A DNA stretch of 64,000 nt from Thermosynechococcaceae cyanobacterium MS004 (GCA_022402525.1 JAKRSB010000136.1:41515-105514); one strand, 5' to 3'. Numbered from the stretch's first letter, positions 8,702-17,979 are shown. Made by a program: numbers and translations. Notes: generated by a model from the letters alone, not told the origin.

Positions 8702-9214
8702 ATGGGTCACGCAATGAATTCTGAAGACCTTTTGCAGCATTATGCCCAGGGAGTTCGGCGATTTGCAAAGGCAGATCTCCCGAAGGTAAACCTGAATCTA
8801 CAGGATCTAAGCCACATCGACCTTAGCTATGCCAACCTGAGCAAAGCAACGCTCCACGGTGCCCTCCTCCTCTGCGCGAAGCTCAACCATATCAACCTAG
8901 AAAACGCCAAGATGATTGGGGTAGAGCTGAGTGGCGCAAATTTAAGCCATGCCAATCTATTCAATGCCCTGCTCAGCTCCTCAGAGCTGACGGGTGCCTC
9001 ACTCCAGGATGCAAATTTGCAAGGGGTCACTTTGAACTATTCCGTCCTAAGAGGCACAAATCTTAGGAATGCAAATTTGTCTAGGGCAAATCTCAAGGGC
9101 GTTGATTTGAGCGGCGCAGATCTCTGGGGTGCCAACCTGCATCAGGCTGATCTCAGCGGTGCCATCTTAGACAATACCCTGATGCCAAACGGGAAGTTTG
9201 CCGATCTCGATTAG
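8702..9214 (+). CDS. pentapeptide-repeat protein
   Basis: About 170 residues. After a short helical N-terminus (DLLQHYAQGVRRF) almost the whole chain is A(D/N)LxX pentapeptide repeats, for example LSHIDLSYANLSKATL and LRNANLSRANLKGVDL. These form a right-handed quadrilateral beta-helix. Such proteins are abundant in cyanobacteria and mostly have no assigned function. There is no signal peptide or membrane segment. A GAGGGGGC purine run precedes the ATG at 8702; a second ATG four codons later is also possible. Its 3' end overlaps the convergent accB stop by 4 bp. Confidence 0.85.
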   Translation: MGHAMNSEDLLQHYAQGVRRFAKADLPKVNLNLQDLSHIDLSYANLSKATLHGALLLCAKLNHINLENAKMIGVELSGANLSHANLFNALLSSSELTGASLQDANLQGVTLNYSVLRGTNLRNANLSRANLKGVDLSGADLWGANLHQADLSGAILDNTLMPNGKFADLD

Positions 9215-9672
9215 GGGATGGGCTTAATGCGCATGAGCAAGTCGCCAAATTGAATGGGCTTGCCATTTTCGGCCACAATTTCCATCACCTCGCCATTCAC
9301 CTCCGCCTCTAGCTCATTCATGAGCTTCATGGCTTCAATGATGCAGAGGGTCTGTCCCCGTCGAATTACGTCTCCCACTTCAATAAAAGAGGGTTCGTCT
9401 GGGGCAGGCGATCGATAGAAGGTGCCCACAATGGGCGAGGTCACGTCAATCCAGTTTTTATCGTTAACGACTGGGGCGGACGGTGAGCTGGCTGTTACGG
9501 CGGGCGAGATCGCCTCTAGGGGGGGCGCAATTTCCGCCGACGGCGTTGAGACTGCCGAGGCTCCCTTCCGAATGGTCAGCTCAAAGTCGTTACTTTTGAG
9601 GCACAGTTCTTCAACATTGGTCTGGTTTAAGATAGCCAGCAGTTCACGAACTTGGTTAAGGTCAAATTCCAC
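9211..9672 (-). CDS. accB: biotin carboxyl carrier protein of acetyl-CoA carboxylase
   Basis: A 153-residue BCCP. The N-terminal part (MEFDLNQVRELLAILNQTNV) is the conserved dimerisation or assembly segment, followed by an Ala/Pro/Ser-rich flexible linker (about 38-70). The C-terminal lipoyl/biotinyl domain contains EAMKLMNE, whose lysine is biotinylated. It carries CO2 between biotin carboxylase and carboxyltransferase for malonyl-CoA synthesis. It follows efp on the same strand after only 11 bp, an efp-accB arrangement common in cyanobacteria, and the two are probably one operon. Confidence 0.95.
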   Translation of the reverse strand: MEFDLNQVRELLAILNQTNVEELCLKSNDFELTIRKGASAVSTPSAEIAPPLEAISPAVTASSPSAPVVNDKNWIDVTSPIVGTFYRSPAPDEPSFIEVGDVIRRGQTLCIIEAMKLMNELEAEVNGEVMEIVAENGKPIQFGDLLMRIKPIP

Positions 9673-9683
9673 AAGGGCCTTCC

Positions 9684-10241
9684 TTACTCACGACCCAGGT
9701 AGGAGTCGTTGCGGGTATCGATTTTGATGCGCTCTCCAATGGAAATAAAGAGGGGCACCATGATTTGAGCGCCGGTTTCAACGATCGCGGGTTTGGTGCC
9801 GCCAGTGGCGGTATCGCCCTTCACGCCGGGGTCGGTTTCAGTGATTGCAAGCACCACTGAATTGGGCAGCTCTACTTCTAGAATTTGCTCACCCCAGCGC
9901 ACCACGTTGACCTCCATCCCTTCTTTGAGGTACTTCACGCGATCGCCAATTTGGGCTTGACTGAGGGTCGATTCTTCGTAGGTTTCCATATCCATGAACA
10001 CATACTGCTCACCTTCTTTGTAGGTGTGCTGCATGACGCTCTTTTCAAGATTGGCTTGAGGAACCGTCTCCCCTGCACGGAAGGTTCGCTCAATGACGCT
10101 TCCGGTCGAAGCATTTTTGAGCTTCGTGCGCACAAAGGCTGCACCTTTCCCTGGCTTTACATGCAAAAATTCAACAACGCGCCATACGGAACCATCTAAT
10201 TCAATACTGACGCCGGATCGAAAGTCGTTACTAGAGATCAT
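9684..10241 (-). CDS. efp: translation elongation factor P
   Basis: 185 residues from the ATG at 10241 ([17 protein letters not shown]). A 21-codon upstream extension in the same frame is not EF-P-like and was rejected. The sequence shows the three-domain EF-P fold: the KOW-like N-domain with the loop [15 protein letters not shown], then two OB domains, with the C-terminal signature [21 protein letters not shown] rescues ribosomes stalled at polyproline. The tip residue is Lys in GKG, which can be modified in some bacteria; no modification genes are nearby. It is the first gene of the efp-accB unit. Confidence 0.95.
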   Translation of the reverse strand: MISSNDFRSGVSIELDGSVWRVVEFLHVKPGKGAAFVRTKLKNASTGSVIERTFRAGETVPQANLEKSVMQHTYKEGEQYVFMDMETYEESTLSQAQIGDRVKYLKEGMEVNVVRWGEQILEVELPNSVVLAITETDPGVKGDTATGGTKPAIVETGAQIMVPLFISIGERIKIDTRNDSYLGRE

Positions 10242-10549
10242 GAACCTTCTGCTGGGCAAGAACAATTGGCACCCTATTTTAACGTCCTCTGGCGCTTCCC
10301 GCACTTGTCAGATGCCGCGAATTTTAGGCACTGTCCTAAATTTAGGCCAGCGCCCTTTGAGTCTGCACTAAAAACAGCTCTGATCAAAGCAGCTCTGATA
10401 GGGTTAAGTCGGAACTTTGATCCTACCCGGTCGACAGATTGGTTTGCGATCGCCTGCTTCGGATTACAGTAAAGAGAGGGTCAAGAGGCTTAAACAATCA
10501 AGCAGCCATTGCCCTACCGCTGTTTTTTTATGAAGGATTGCCCTAGAGC

Positions 10550-11413
10550 ATGACGCAAAGCACAACCGATCAACCCACAGCGACTGAACGCAAGGCTGGT
10601 CGTCAGATTCCGGTGATTGTGAATGGAGCCGCTGGCAAAATGGGCCGCGAGGTGGTGAAGGCCGTTGCCCAAGCGCCCGATATGGTTTTACTAGGCGCGG
10701 TGGATCGTAATCCCAGTATTCAAGGTCAGGATATTGGTGAGCTTTGTGGCCTAGAGCCCTTAGAAATTCCGGTGCTGGCTGACCTAGAGGCGGTTCTCGC
10801 ATCGGCAACCCAGGAGCCGGATGCCGTGATGGTAGACTTCACCCATCCCAGGTCAATTTACGAGAATATTCGAGCTGCGATCGCCTATGGCATTGCTCCG
10901 GTGGTGGGCACTACGGGCTTGAGTCCTGAGCAGATCCAGGATTTACGGATTTTTGCCGAGAAGGCCAGCACGGGCTGTCTGGTGATTCCTAATTTTTCTA
11001 TTGGGATGGTGCTGCTTCAGCAGGCCGCGATTCAAGCCTCCCAGCATTTTGAGCATGTCGAAATTATTGAGCTGCACCATAACCAAAAGGCCGATGCCCC
11101 CAGCGGCACCGCCATTCAAACCGCTCAGATGCTGGCAGAGCTGGGCAAGACCTTTAACCCGCCTGTCGTGGAAGAAAAGGAGCATATCCCTGGCGCACGG
11201 GGTAGCCTTGCCGACGAAAATATTCGGATTCATAGCGTGCGCCTTCCTGGACTCATTGCCCACCAAGAAGTCATCTTTGGGGCGGCGGGTCAGGTCTATA
11301 CGCTCCGCCACGATACCAGCGATCGCGTGTGCTACATGCCAGGGGTGCTGATCGCTATTCGGAAAGTGCGATCGCTTCAGACCCTTATCTATGGTCTTGA
11401 AAAAATTCTCTAA
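10550..11413 (+). CDS. dapB: 4-hydroxy-tetrahydrodipicolinate reductase
   Basis: A 287-residue DapB acting in the diaminopimelate/lysine pathway, with NAD(P)H-dependent reduction of the DapA product. It has the Rossmann nucleotide-binding [12 protein letters not shown] (about 24-35), the conserved VVGTTG, and the catalytic/substrate segment [15 protein letters not shown] (His-His and Lys) near residue 180. The length is typical, with a 20-residue polar N-terminal extension ([20 protein letters not shown]). A GAAGGA ribosome-binding site sits ahead of the ATG. Confidence 0.95.
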   Translation: MTQSTTDQPTATERKAGRQIPVIVNGAAGKMGREVVKAVAQAPDMVLLGAVDRNPSIQGQDIGELCGLEPLEIPVLADLEAVLASATQEPDAVMVDFTHPRSIYENIRAAIAYGIAPVVGTTGLSPEQIQDLRIFAEKASTGCLVIPNFSIGMVLLQQAAIQASQHFEHVEIIELHHNQKADAPSGTAIQTAQMLAELGKTFNPPVVEEKEHIPGARGSLADENIRIHSVRLPGLIAHQEVIFGAAGQVYTLRHDTSDRVCYMPGVLIAIRKVRSLQTLIYGLEKIL

Positions 11414-11420
11414 ACCAGTA

Positions 11421-11476
11421 CCCTAAATCACCTGCCCTAAATCACCTGCCCTAAATCACCTGCCCTGAATCACCTG
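11421..11476. repeat. four tandem 14-bp repeats abutting the aroK start
   Basis: The unit CCCTAAATCACCTG occurs three times exactly and a fourth time with one change (CCCTGAATCACCTG), ending 2 bp before the aroK ATG. It fills almost the whole dapB-aroK spacer and leaves no Shine-Dalgarno sequence. Confidence 0.95.
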
Positions 11477-11478
11477 TT

Positions 11479-12048
11479 ATGATGGCCGACTTCGATCTTC
11501 AAAATCTAAACCTGTACCTCATCGGCATGATGGGTTCCGGTAAAAGCACCACGGGCAAGCTCTTAGCCCAAACCCTCGGCTATCAGTTTTGTGATTCGGA
11601 CGAGGTGATCGTCCAGGCCACGGGGCTTAGCATTGCGCAGATTTTTGCGGAAGTGGGAGAAGCCGAATTTCGTAAAATTGAAACCCAAGTTTTGAGCCAG
11701 ATTGCAGCCCACACCCGACTTGTGGTCGCCACGGGGGGCGGCATTGTCCTAGAGCGCATGAACTGGAGCCATCTGCATCATGGCCTGATCATTTGGCTGG
11801 ATGCAGACCCAGACACTTTATTCAGCCGCCTCAAGGAAGATACCACTCGCCCCTTGCTCCAGAGTCCCGATCCTCAGCAAACGCTTCAGGAGCTTTTAGC
11901 CCAACGACAGCAGCGGTACGCCCAGGCCGACCTTAGAATTCGCGTTGCAGCCCAAGATGCACCAGAGCAGGTTGTAGCGGCGATCGTGGCCGAAATTCCA
12001 AAAGTCTTACGCAGCAGACCGACTATACCAGCCCCGCAAGCATCTTAG
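11479..12048 (+). CDS. aroK: shikimate kinase
   Basis: A 189-residue kinase that phosphorylates shikimate in aromatic amino acid and quinone precursor synthesis. Visible motifs are the Walker A LIGMMGSGKSTTG (about 13-25), the shikimate-binding DSDEVI and FRKIETQVL, and the glycine loop VVATGGGIVLE. The LID with ARxxxRP-type sequence is LKEDTTRPLL. The length is normal for AroK. Two adjacent ATGs are possible starts. The upstream spacer is occupied by tandem 14-bp repeats, so translation initiation may depend on dapB coupling or be weak. Confidence 0.93.
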   Translation: MMADFDLQNLNLYLIGMMGSGKSTTGKLLAQTLGYQFCDSDEVIVQATGLSIAQIFAEVGEAEFRKIETQVLSQIAAHTRLVVATGGGIVLERMNWSHLHHGLIIWLDADPDTLFSRLKEDTTRPLLQSPDPQQTLQELLAQRQQRYAQADLRIRVAAQDAPEQVVAAIVAEIPKVLRSRPTIPAPQAS

Positions 12049-12121
12049 GGATGATGCTGTCGTAGCCTCCTGGTTCCGGAGTCAAGTCTTTTTTCCTCCC
12101 CACCTCAGCGTCCAAAAATAA

Positions 12122-12577
12122 ATGCTGCTCAAAGTCAGACGATTATCCGAAGCCGCCGTTTTGCCCCAGTATGCCCACCCCGGCGATGCAGGGCTAGATT
12201 TAGTGTCTATTGAGGCACAAACCCTATTACCAGGCGAAAGCCAACTCATCCGCACAGGCATTGCCCTAGAGCTACCCGAAGGCACCGAAGCCCAAGTCCG
12301 TCCCCGGAGCGGGTTAGCGCTCAAGCATCAAATTACGGTACTCAACACCCCAGGCACCATCGACACAGGCTACCGAGGTGAAATCTGCGTCATCTTGATT
12401 AACCACGGCACAAAGCCCTTTCAAGTCGAACCCGGAATGCGCATTGCCCAAATGGTGATCACAAGCTTTATCCAGGTGACAGTTGAAGCAGTCGAAACAC
12501 TTCAGGAGAATACAGCGCGTGCAGATGGAGGATTTGGCTCCACAGGAGTAGCCTCTCTAGCGTCCGATGAGCGCTAA
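12122..12577 (+). CDS. dut: dUTP diphosphatase
   Basis: A 151-residue trimeric dUTPase. The five conserved motifs are visible: HPGDAGLDL (motif 1), RPRSGLAL (2), NTPGTIDTGYRGEI (3, with the catalytic Asp and uracil-binding Tyr), RIAQMV (4), and the C-terminal ADGGFGSTG arm (5) that closes over the active site. It hydrolyses dUTP to dUMP and pyrophosphate, limiting uracil misincorporation and feeding thymidylate synthesis. The gene converges on dcd, whose product supplies its substrate. Confidence 0.95.
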   Translation: MLLKVRRLSEAAVLPQYAHPGDAGLDLVSIEAQTLLPGESQLIRTGIALELPEGTEAQVRPRSGLALKHQITVLNTPGTIDTGYRGEICVILINHGTKPFQVEPGMRIAQMVITSFIQVTVEAVETLQENTARADGGFGSTGVASLASDER

Positions 12578-12603
12578 ACTCAATCTTTTTGATGATGGGC
12601 TTC

Positions 12604-13221
12604 TTAAAGACGGGCTAGAGTCACAACCTCTGACTGGTCTTGGTATTTGCCTTGGCGATCGGCATAGCTGACATTACAGCGATCGCCTTCAAAAAACAGA
12701 AGCTGTACAATCCCTTCATTGGCGTAGATCCGGCAGTCCGCGCTCGAAGAATTAGAAAACTCTAGGGTCAAGTGGCCGCGCCAACCCGCTTCCGCTGGCG
12801 TGAGGTTGGCAATTAGTCCAATGCGGGCATAGGTGCTTTTGCCAATGCAGAGCACCGTCACCGTATCGGGCACTTCCAAGCGCTCTAGCGCCACACCCAA
12901 ACCGTAGGAATGGGCTGGCAGTATAAAGTAGCTGCCCTGCTCATCCGTGTGGAGCTGCCCTGGCTCTAGGTTTGAGGGGTTAAAGTTTTTAGGATCAACA
13001 ATTGTCCCTGGAATATGGCGAAACACCCGAAACTCATTGGCGCTGAGACGCAGATCGTAGCCGTAGGACGAGAGTCCATAGCTAATCACCCGTTGAGTTA
13101 CAGCCGCCCCAGGTAAGGCAACTTCACGCACAAGGGCTGGCTCAAAAGGGGCAATCATACCCTGAGCCGCCTTTTCTATAATCCAAGCGTCATTTTTAAT
13201 CACAGGTCTTCCGTTGGCCAT
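12604..13221 (-). CDS. dcd: dCTP deaminase
   Basis: About 205 residues from the ATG at 13221 (MANGRPVIKNDAWI); a TTG two codons upstream is less likely. The protein belongs to the dUTPase-like superfamily. It has SYGLSSYGYDLRLSANEFRVF in the N-terminal half, and GKSTYARIGLIANLTPAEAGWRGHLTLEFSN, whose Glu and Arg residues are typical of dCTP deaminases. It deaminates dCTP to dUTP. The downstream neighbour, converging with only 26 bp between the stops, is dut, so the two enzymes form a consecutive dCTP-to-dUTP-to-dUMP route, although they are not in one operon. Confidence 0.93.
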   Translation of the reverse strand: MANGRPVIKNDAWIIEKAAQGMIAPFEPALVREVALPGAAVTQRVISYGLSSYGYDLRLSANEFRVFRHIPGTIVDPKNFNPSNLEPGQLHTDEQGSYFILPAHSYGLGVALERLEVPDTVTVLCIGKSTYARIGLIANLTPAEAGWRGHLTLEFSNSSSADCRIYANEGIVQLLFFEGDRCNVSYADRQGKYQDQSEVVTLARL

Positions 13222-13280
13222 TGACAATCGATTTTGCCCCAGTTTTGGGGTGAAATCCGGTGAGCAAAAGAGTCAGCCTG

Positions 13281-13883
13281 TTAAGGACAAAGGCTGCGAC
13301 GCAGTTCCGTAATCTGATCGGCCTCGTCCAGCAGGGACTGAGGCATCTCTGGCCCTGTCAAAATCATATCAACGTGGCGGGGTCGCTGCTGAATTAGCGC
13401 CAAAACCTCCGCTTCGGGAATTAAGCCTAAATGGATGGCAAGGCTCAGCTCATCTAGCACCACCATCGCATGTCGCCCAGCTAAAACAGCATCCCTGGTG
13501 TAGTTCCAGAGCGCCTGAAGGGACTCCATTTCTGCTGGATCTAATTCCGATGTATCAATGCAGCGCGGCAGGTTGCAGCGAAACCACTCTAGATTCTGAC
13601 ACAGCCGAATGGGATGCTCTGGCCCCATCCGGATGCCGCCCTTCAGGAACTGAACAATTAAAACAGACGTCCCCTGACCTGCTGCTCTTAGGGCCTGCGC
13701 CATGATGTTTGTGAAAAAGCTGCGGTGGGGGGAGGTCACAATTTGGAATAGCCCCTCAATTTGATGCTCTCCAAGGTGATGCTCCCCAAGGTGATGTCCA
13801 GCGTTGGAATGGTTCGCGTCGGGATTCTTAAATGGAGCAGACTGGGGTTCAAAGAACGTGCGAGTTTCGACCTGGGCAACCAT
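13281..13883 (-). CDS. cob(I)yrinic acid a,c-diamide adenosyltransferase-like P-loop protein with degenerate Walker A
   Basis: 200 residues. VLIVQFLKGG and MVVLDELSLAIHLGLIP match the BtuR/CobO/CobP corrinoid adenosyltransferase family. Where that family has its glycine/lysine-rich P-loop, this protein has VTSPHRSFFTN (residues about 49-59) followed by a well-conserved helix (IMAQALRAAGQG). The ATP-phosphate-binding glycines and lysine are therefore missing, and catalysis by the standard mechanism is doubtful. The N-terminal 35 residues include a small tandem repeat, HHLGEHHLGEHQ, encoded by a duplicated 15-bp unit. It could be a cyanobacterial paralogue with a different role. Confidence 0.7.
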   Translation of the reverse strand: MVAQVETRTFFEPQSAPFKNPDANHSNAGHHLGEHHLGEHQIEGLFQIVTSPHRSFFTNIMAQALRAAGQGTSVLIVQFLKGGIRMGPEHPIRLCQNLEWFRCNLPRCIDTSELDPAEMESLQALWNYTRDAVLAGRHAMVVLDELSLAIHLGLIPEAEVLALIQQRPRHVDMILTGPEMPQSLLDEADQITELRRSLCP

Positions 13884-14227
13884 AAGGCGTTTTACTGATT
13901 CTACGGATAGGAGCGTTGGAGAGAACAGAAATGGAGATGAGCAGGGGGCTGGACTTTCTTCTGGTGCTTTTTCTAGTGCTTTAAAGAGCTTATCCCCTAC
14001 AGATGTAGCGCATCTCTGCCGATTCTCACCACAGTCAACACCATATATAAAAATCCGTCAATAGATAGAGTCAAAAAGATAGGGTCAAGGTCAGTGCCTA
14101 AAGAGGCGATCGCCGCCTTCTGATTCAGCCCGCCGCCCTGTCAGAGATCCTCGTTTTGCTTCAGATATTTGCCAGATATTTGCTAGATAATAGCCCTATT
14201 GCCCATTTGATCGCGGTGTCCATACCA

Positions 14228-15628
14228 ATGCTTCCGTTTCTTAGTTCAATTCTCATTGCTCAAGCGGCCCCCATTGCTCCAGCAGCCCCCCCGAAGCCAG
14301 CCGTTGTCGTGCAGCCCCAAGTCATTCGCCCCCTGCCGGGGAAACTTGATTCAGTGCTGGTCTTTAACAGCAATAGTCCTGAAGTGGTTCAGACGGAAGG
14401 CATTCTGCTGTCTACCTTTGCTAAGTCCGGCAAATCAAGCCCAGACGCTCACCTCAATCAGCCCCTGAGGGGACGCTTTGATATTTTTGCGCACCACATT
14501 TCCAATAAAGTCAAAACACCAGAAGACCTCAAGACCCTTTATCTAGGGATCTTGGTGCACAATCCGACGGCCCGACCCGTCACCCTCAATGTCCTCAGAG
14601 CCGCCAGCTACCTGAGCCAGCCCGATGCCCCCTTCATTAGCCTGCCCCCCAGGACAGAAAACCCTCAGGGCACCGTCTTCGCTGGCCCAGGCGATCGCGC
14701 AGTGGGTGACGTTCTCCGAGGGCTACGGCAGCCAACCTGGCCGACTCAAGTGGTGCTGGCACCCGGTGCCACTCAGGTCTTATTCAACGCGCCTATTCCA
14801 GTCGAGAGCTTAACGCCCCCCATCAATGGCCGCTCTGTCCTGGCCCACCTCCGCAGCACAGGAGAAGTGCGCGTCGCCAGCCTTGCCCTCTTTGCCAAAA
14901 CCGACGCCTCCGGCAAAGAGCGTGCTCCCACCCTAGAAGAATGGCAAACCCTCCTCAACACCGGAACCCTCGCAGGCCCCAGAGATAGAAGCCCAACCCC
15001 CCCTGGACAGGCCGGTCAGCTCATCTACGGGCGGGTGGCTGGCGTGGCTCAGGGAAGCCGCTGGGAGGCAAAGGTGACGGACTCCGCTAAATCTTCCCGA
15101 CTGACGATTCCACCCGTGGGTCAAGGATTTTCCTATCCCCTCAGCACGGTGGATCGAGGCACCTTTGGCACCGGACAGATCCAAAGCGCACCGCTGCTGG
15201 CGCGCTATCCGGACACCGCCTATGCTGCCCACGGCAACTACGGCATTGAATATAGTCTGGAGCTACCGCTCTACAACCCCACAGCAGACTGTCAAGTTGT
15301 GTCCCTGCGGCTGCAAACGCCCCTCAAGTCGGACAAAAAAATATCCAGTCTGAGGTTCAATAACCCACCCGCTAATCGCGTCTTTTTTAGGGGAACCGTG
15401 CGGCTCCGCTACCAAGATGATGAAGGAGCAGCCCAAAATCGCTATGTTCACTTAGTGCAGCTTCAGGGGCAGCAGAGCGATCCGTTGCTTCAGCTCAACC
15501 TCAAGGCTAGAAGCACACGACGAGTCCAGGTTGACTTTATTTACCCACCTGACGCCACCCCACCTCAAGTGCTGTCCGTGCAAACAGAGGCGTGGATGTC
15601 TGATCCTCCTCCCAGCTCTCGCCAGTAA
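14228..15628 (+). CDS. DUF3370-family secreted protein
   Basis: About 466 residues if started at the ATG 14228 (MLPFLSSILIAQAAPIAP). TTG at 14156 and GTG at 14216 are in-frame alternatives that lengthen the N-terminus. The first 15 residues look like a short signal peptide ending near AQA, followed by an Ala/Pro-rich linker. The body is the cyanobacterial DUF3370 domain, recognisable from LPGKLDSVLVFNSNSPEVVQ and LRGRFDIFAHHISN. The function is unknown in the family; a periplasmic or envelope location is expected. The stop TAA overlaps an ATG in the hemD frame (TAATG), so the two may be co-transcribed. Confidence 0.75.
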   Translation: MLPFLSSILIAQAAPIAPAAPPKPAVVVQPQVIRPLPGKLDSVLVFNSNSPEVVQTEGILLSTFAKSGKSSPDAHLNQPLRGRFDIFAHHISNKVKTPEDLKTLYLGILVHNPTARPVTLNVLRAASYLSQPDAPFISLPPRTENPQGTVFAGPGDRAVGDVLRGLRQPTWPTQVVLAPGATQVLFNAPIPVESLTPPINGRSVLAHLRSTGEVRVASLALFAKTDASGKERAPTLEEWQTLLNTGTLAGPRDRSPTPPGQAGQLIYGRVAGVAQGSRWEAKVTDSAKSSRLTIPPVGQGFSYPLSTVDRGTFGTGQIQSAPLLARYPDTAYAAHGNYGIEYSLELPLYNPTADCQVVSLRLQTPLKSDKKISSLRFNNPPANRVFFRGTVRLRYQDDEGAAQNRYVHLVQLQGQQSDPLLQLNLKARSTRRVQVDFIYPPDATPPQVLSVQTEAWMSDPPPSSRQ

Positions 15629-15744
15629 TGTCGCCAATGTTGCCCGTCATCTCGTCAGGAGTCGTCCAGGAGGCGTTCAGGCATCGTTCAAGGAGGAGCG
15701 CAGACGTAGAAGTCTATACCCCAGTGTCTGATACAGTAGCGCAC

Positions 15745-16707
15745 ATGAGTAATGCAATAGACCTAGGGGGGCTCTCAGCCCCTCAACCAGCTCGTCAATT
15801 AGCTCCTCAAGGGGACTGGGCAGGGACGGCTGGGACATCCCTGCCCCTTCAAGGACGCCGGATCTTAGTCACCCGCTCTGTGAGTCAGGCGACTGATTTT
15901 CGGTTAGGTCTTGAGGTGCAGGGCGCAACGGTTTTAGAAATGGCGGCGCTCGAAATTGTACCGCCTTCAACTTGGGAGCCGCTAGATCAGGCGATCGCCC
16001 AGCTTGCCACCTTTGACTGGCTCATTCTGACCTCTGCCAACGGGGTGCAGTTTTTTATGGAGCGGCTACAGGCCCAGGGTAAAGATGCCCGCGCCCTAGC
16101 TGGGGTCAAGATTGCGGTGGTGGGCCGTAAGACTGCAGCTAGCCTCCAGCAGTGGGGATTAAGTCCAGACTTTATTCCGCCCAACTACATTGCGGATGCG
16201 CTGGTCGAAACCTTTCCCCGAACCGAATCTTCTAGCCCTGAATCTTCTCACCCTGAATCTTCTCACCCTGAATCTCCCAGCCTAGACCGCCTAGACGGCC
16301 TTTGCTGCCTGTTCCCTAGGGTTGAATCCGGTGGGCGAGAGGTGCTGGTGCAGGCTCTCACAGAGAAGGGGGCGGGGATCGTGGAGGTGCCAGCCTATCA
16401 GTCGCGGTGCCCTCAGGTGGCTGAGGCTGAAGTGTTAATGACGATCGCCCAACGAGCCATTGATGTCATTACCTTTGCCAGCTCAAAGACTGTCGACCAT
16501 TTTTGGGAAATTTTGGGGCGATCGCCCCTACCCCCCTGTTCTTTCCGTGACTGGCCATCGGCCTTGCGCGATGTAAAAATTGCGTCCATCGGCCCCCAAA
16601 CCTCTCAGACCTGTCAGCGCCGCTTTGGACGGGTTGATCTAGAGGCTCGTGAGTATACCCTAGAGGGTCTGACCCAGAGCATTGTGGAATTCTATCGCTC
16701 GGTTTGA
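15745..16707 (+). CDS. hemD: uroporphyrinogen-III synthase
   Basis: About 320 residues from the ATG at 15745. An ATG at 15628 that overlaps the previous stop would add 39 residues not seen in the family. The core begins LQGRRILVTRSVSQATDFR, continues with LILTSANGVQFFMERL and ends with the second-domain ASIGPQTSQTCQRR. HemD closes and rearranges the linear tetrapyrrole hydroxymethylbilane to uroporphyrinogen III, the branch point for haem, chlorophyll, phycobilins and sirohaem. An unusual Ser-rich tandem insert (SSPESSHPESSHPES, about residues 162-176) sits at the junction between the two domains. Confidence 0.88.
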   Translation: MSNAIDLGGLSAPQPARQLAPQGDWAGTAGTSLPLQGRRILVTRSVSQATDFRLGLEVQGATVLEMAALEIVPPSTWEPLDQAIAQLATFDWLILTSANGVQFFMERLQAQGKDARALAGVKIAVVGRKTAASLQQWGLSPDFIPPNYIADALVETFPRTESSSPESSHPESSHPESPSLDRLDGLCCLFPRVESGGREVLVQALTEKGAGIVEVPAYQSRCPQVAEAEVLMTIAQRAIDVITFASSKTVDHFWEILGRSPLPPCSFRDWPSALRDVKIASIGPQTSQTCQRRFGRVDLEAREYTLEGLTQSIVEFYRSV

Positions 16708-16764
16708 TGAGAGCGGTGAATCAAGGGAAATCCACTCGAATCAACCCTGATGAACTAAACCCGG

Positions 16765-17979
16765 ATGAACATCATCCTCGCGCCCGACTCCTTTAAAGGG
16801 ACACTCACTGCCCCCCAAGCGGCGATCGCCCTAGCCACTGGGTTACGGCAAAGCTTACCTCAAGCGACGATTGTTCAGCTTCCCTTTGCTGACGGTGGAG
16901 AGGGCACCCTAGACACACTCCAGTCTGTCCTAGAGGGGACACGCTATTTTGTGAGCGTACAGAATGCGGTGGGACAGCTCAATCCAGTGCCGATCTATCG
17001 CTGCCAGCCCCAAGGCAAACCCGCAGCGGTTCTTGAAGCGGCCACCGTGGTCGGCATTACCGATTTAGCTGCGCTACAGCAGCCCGTTCAGCAGCGCTCC
17101 ACCATCGGCCTTGGAGATCTCGTGCGGTGGGCGCTCGATCAGGAGATTCCGCAGCTTTTTATAGGGTTAGGGGGAAGCTGCACCAATGATGGTGGGGCAG
17201 GCTTATTGGCAGCATTGGGCGTCCAGTTTTTCAACGCAGCAGGAGAACCCCTCCCGCCCAACCCAGCAGGACTCAGCCAGCTTGCCGCCGTGGACTGCAC
17301 TAACCTCGACTGTCGCATTTTTGACCGAGAACTCGTGATCTTATCGGATGTAGACTGCCCCCTCTGCGGGACACAAGGCGCAACCCACACCTTTGGTCGC
17401 CAGAAAGGGTTAGTAGATCCTCAGGAGCGCGATCGCGTTGATCAGCACCTGCGGCACTTTGCAACGCTCACAGAACAAGCCCTACTCCAGCAGAAACCAG
17501 AGTCTTCTCATTCTTTAGGAACCCATTTACGGCCAGGAGCCGGAGCTGCGGGGGGACTGGGGTTTGCCCTACAGCTCTTGGGAGGCACCTATCAGTCGGG
17601 CGCAAGCTTAATTGCGGAGTGGATGGATCTGCCCTCACGCCTCTCCCAAGCGGACTGGCTGATTACCGGAGAAGGCTGTAGCGATCGCCAAACCCTAGCG
17701 GGTAAAGCGCCCTGGATTTCAGCACAGATGGCGCAGGCGCAGGAGGTACCCGTCACCTTGCTCTCTGGGGCGATCGTGCCAGCGGATTTGGCAGATCTGG
17801 AGCAAGCTTTTCAGGGCGCTTGCCTTTCCCTCTCCCCTGGCGCAAGCTGCTGCTTCAGCCACTCAGAAGCGCCCTCTAGCCCAGAAGACTCAAAGCAAAA
17901 TGCAGCGAACTGGCTGATCAAGGCAGGCATTCAGCTTGGCATTCAGTGGAGTCAAGGTGCTTTCCAAAAGCGTCCCTGA
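16765..17979 (+). CDS. glycerate kinase (GlxK/GarK family)
   Basis: A 404-residue type I glycerate kinase. It starts MNIILAPDSFKGTLTAPQAA, has LPFADGGEGTLDTLQ (about 34-48) and FIGLGGSCTNDGGAG (about 132-146), and ends its catalytic region with DWLITGEGCSDRQTLAGKAP. It phosphorylates D-glycerate. This type usually gives 2-phosphoglycerate, whereas plant photorespiratory kinase gives 3-phosphoglycerate, so its place in photorespiration is inferred. The last 50 residues include a Ser/Cys-rich low-complexity stretch (LSLSPGASCCFSHSEAPSS) not needed for the fold. Confidence 0.88.
   Translation: MNIILAPDSFKGTLTAPQAAIALATGLRQSLPQATIVQLPFADGGEGTLDTLQSVLEGTRYFVSVQNAVGQLNPVPIYRCQPQGKPAAVLEAATVVGITDLAALQQPVQQRSTIGLGDLVRWALDQEIPQLFIGLGGSCTNDGGAGLLAALGVQFFNAAGEPLPPNPAGLSQLAAVDCTNLDCRIFDRELVILSDVDCPLCGTQGATHTFGRQKGLVDPQERDRVDQHLRHFATLTEQALLQQKPESSHSLGTHLRPGAGAAGGLGFALQLLGGTYQSGASLIAEWMDLPSRLSQADWLITGEGCSDRQTLAGKAPWISAQMAQAQEVPVTLLSGAIVPADLADLEQAFQGACLSLSPGASCCFSHSEAPSSPEDSKQNAANWLIKAGIQLGIQWSQGAFQKRP

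Noticed and set aside
13804..14064. 86-codon plus-strand ORF
   Set aside because: Its start lies antisense within the adenosyltransferase-like gene and the rest is spacer.
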